Source: Bifidobacterium breve
Lineage (GTDB): Bacteria > Actinomycetota > Actinomycetes > S36-B12 > UBA5976
Direction: 5' to 3'
Assembly (NCBI GenBank): GCA_945861165.1
Contig: CAMATO010000006.1
Span: 1-24,357 of the forward strand
Length of the DNA stretch: 24,357 nt
Shown here piece by piece: positions 23,110-24,357 of the stretch (position 1 is the stretch's first letter; every line of letters starts with the position of its first letter). The notes under the pieces are model-generated. The model saw only the letters and a program-made list of their open reading frames with translations. It was not told the DNA's origin and made no database searches. Position numbers and translations under genes: made by a program.

Positions 23110-23751
23110 ATGGCAAATAAAACCCTTGTCCATGTGATGAGACATGGGGAAGTTTTTAATCCAGAAAAAGTGCTCTACGGAAGATTGCCTGGATATAAGT
23201 TATCTGAACTTGGGCTAAGAATGGCAGATCGTGCTGCTAAACATTTTCAAACCAATGACTTAGCACTTATTGTTTCCTCACCACTTGAAAGAGCACAGCA
23301 AACTGCAGCTCCTACCGCTAATTCTCATAATTTGAGACCAGAATTAGAAAGCTTAATTATTGAAGCCGAAAACATATTTGAAGGTAAAAGAGTTTCAGTT
23401 GGAGACGGAGCATTAAGAGACCCGCGTAATTGGTGGTATTTGAGAAACCCAATTAGACCATCATGGGGAGAGCCTTACAAGCAGATTGCAGACAGAATGC
23501 GCACAGCAATATTTGCTGCCCGTGATTTGGCGCAAGGACGAGAAGCATTATTAGTTTCACACCAATTACCGATTTGGATTGCCAGACTTGGAGCTGAAGG
23601 TAAGTCATTTGTGCACGATCCACGTAAACGCCAATGTAATTTAGCAAGTGTGACAACTTTTATTTTCGACGGTGAAAATTTAGTTGAAATTAAATACGAA
23701 GAGCCTTCAGCAGATTTAGTCAAAGATGCAAGCAAAATTTCTGGTGCGTAA
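23110..23751 (+). CDS. Histidine phosphatase (phosphoglycerate mutase-like) family protein
   Basis: The catalytic phosphohistidine motif is VMRHGE at residues 9-14. LSELGLRMADRAA, SSPLERAQQTA with a second conserved arginine, and LLVSHQLPIW with the second catalytic histidine complete the branch-2-like set. It has 213 residues. The same family member sits immediately before the TlpA-like and ccdA genes in mycobacteria (Rv0525 position), so the position is conserved, but its substrate is unknown; it is not expected to be the glycolytic mutase. It follows hemD by 13 bases and its last 26 bases overlap the next gene. No clear Shine-Dalgarno. Confidence 0.9.
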   Translation: MANKTLVHVMRHGEVFNPEKVLYGRLPGYKLSELGLRMADRAAKHFQTNDLALIVSSPLERAQQTAAPTANSHNLRPELESLIIEAENIFEGKRVSVGDGALRDPRNWWYLRNPIRPSWGEPYKQIADRMRTAIFAARDLAQGREALLVSHQLPIWIARLGAEGKSFVHDPRKRQCNLASVTTFIFDGENLVEIKYEEPSADLVKDASKISGA

Positions 23752-24304
23752 TTTAAAACTAGTTTTGAGTTTATTAGTTCTTTCAGCCTGTGCTAGTCCA
23801 AATGCTGCCATCCAAAATTCTGGCGAAGCAGGATTTATTTCAGGAGATGGAACAGCAACATTTCTTCAGATCAATGAAAGAAAATCTGCCCCCAAATTAG
23901 CTGCCACAGAATTTAATGGTGCAAAAATTAGTCTTGAAAACTTTAAGAATAAAGTTGTAGTAATAAATGTTTGGGGATCGTGGTGCTCCCCATGTAGAAA
24001 AGAAGCAACTGAACTCGAAGAACTTTACTTGAAAAACAAAGACAGTGGCGTGCAATTTATTGGGATAAACATAAGAGATTCGAAAGTTTCTGCAGAGAAA
24101 TTTGTCACAAATTATGAAATAACTTATCCAAATATTTTTGATAGAGATGGAATATTACTGCTGGGCTTTAAAGAAACATTGCCAGCTAATGCAATACCTT
24201 CAACTGTCCTTATAGACAAAAATGGCTTAGTGGCAGCAAGACAATTAGGGCCTATTGATAGAGCTTTAATTCAAGGATTTATTTCTAGTTTGGTGGATGA
24301 ATGA
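23726..24304 (+). CDS. TlpA/ResA-like thioredoxin-fold lipoprotein
   Basis: A lipoprotein signal peptide is evident: basic start, hydrophobic residues 10-19, and lipobox LSAC with Cys22 as the lipidated residue. The mature part is a TlpA/ResA thioredoxin fold with WCSPC at residues 86-90, GINIRDSKVSAEKFV and the cis-proline segment AIPSTVLID. It is anchored outside the membrane and probably keeps apocytochrome c haem-binding cysteines reduced, receiving electrons through CcdA encoded next. The ATG at 23726 overlaps the phosphatase gene by 26 bases; a GTG at 23744 would leave too short a signal peptide, so the ATG is preferred. It joins ccdA by an ATGA overlap. Confidence 0.92.
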   Translation: MQAKFLVRNLKLVLSLLVLSACASPNAAIQNSGEAGFISGDGTATFLQINERKSAPKLAATEFNGAKISLENFKNKVVVINVWGSWCSPCRKEATELEELYLKNKDSGVQFIGINIRDSKVSAEKFVTNYEITYPNIFDRDGILLLGFKETLPANAIPSTVLIDKNGLVAARQLGPIDRALIQGFISSLVDE

Positions 24305-24357
24305 ACGCAGTAAGCCAAGGTTCCTTATTAATAGCTATCTTGTTATCTTTTAGTGCA
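24301..24357 (+). CDS. ccdA: Start of CcdA-like cytochrome c biogenesis/thiol-electron transfer protein, cut by window edge
   Basis: Only 19 codons are visible: MNAVSQGSLLIAILLSFSA, a hydrophobic start that overlaps the TlpA stop as ATGA. CcdA is a DsbD-like membrane protein that passes electrons from cytoplasmic thioredoxin to external TlpA/ResA proteins. The assignment rests mainly on the conserved gene order phosphatase-tlpA-ccdA and on the hydrophobic N-terminus; the diagnostic SPCVLPLVP segment would lie just past the window edge. Confidence 0.7.
   Translation, partial: MNAVSQGSLLIAILLSFSA

Noticed and set aside
1..24357. CRISPR array, tRNA, rRNA, insertion sequence, toxin-antitoxin or defence genes
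   Set aside because: I looked for regularly spaced repeats, TTCGA-type tRNA loops, transposase motifs and small paired genes and saw none; the window is core metabolism.

Overview
This window looks like chromosomal core sequence from a genome-streamlined, AT-rich actinobacterium. By eye the GC content is well under 45%, and AGA and other A/T-rich codons are common. The gene order is typical of actinobacteria: dacB-tilS-hpt-ftsH-folE-folP-folB-folK-DUF3180-panC-nadB-nadC-coaX-lysS-argA-clpC, then proC, a small excisionase-type HTH gene, a glutaredoxin-like gene, rex, the fused SUMT/HemD gene, a histidine phosphatase, a TlpA-like lipoprotein and ccdA. Low GC, very tight packing (five ATGA start/stop overlaps) and loss of some usual cluster members suggest a freshwater acI/Nanopelagicales-type lineage. 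That placement is an inference and was not tested by phylogeny.

Layout. Positions 1-1520 (minus strand) hold a DHA2-family drug/H+ antiporter that runs off the left edge. From 1650 a long plus-strand block runs to 15704. It begins with cell-wall trimming (dacB), tRNA-Ile lysidine synthesis (tilS), purine salvage (hpt) and membrane proteolysis (ftsH). A folate cluster follows (folE, folP, folB, folK), then a DUF3180 membrane protein. Next come the pantothenate/CoA genes (panC, coaX) flanking two NAD genes (nadB, nadC), then lysS and a short argA-type N-acetylglutamate synthase. clpC has its own leader (15705-15881) with a strong Shine-Dalgarno and a nested inverted repeat. proC faces clpC with a single base between the stop codons. 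A cysteine-rich conserved protein is divergent from proC.

The right part (20253-24357) is a redox/haem neighbourhood: HTH regulator, glutaredoxin-like protein, Rex, uroporphyrinogen-III synthase fusion, phosphatase, thiol-disulfide lipoprotein and the start of CcdA. A near-perfect Rex operator lies just upstream of rex, so autoregulation by NADH/NAD+ status is likely. The usual actinobacterial neighbours hemA, hemC, hemB and hemL are absent from their expected slots, while hemD and the start of the cytochrome-c maturation block remain.

There is no mobile element, CRISPR array, rRNA or tRNA that I can see, and I did not find a clearly new multi-gene system. The best leads are a glutaredoxin-like gene whose only plausible upstream start is AUC, the thinned haem cluster, the Rex operator, and unexplained inverted repeats before ftsH and clpC.
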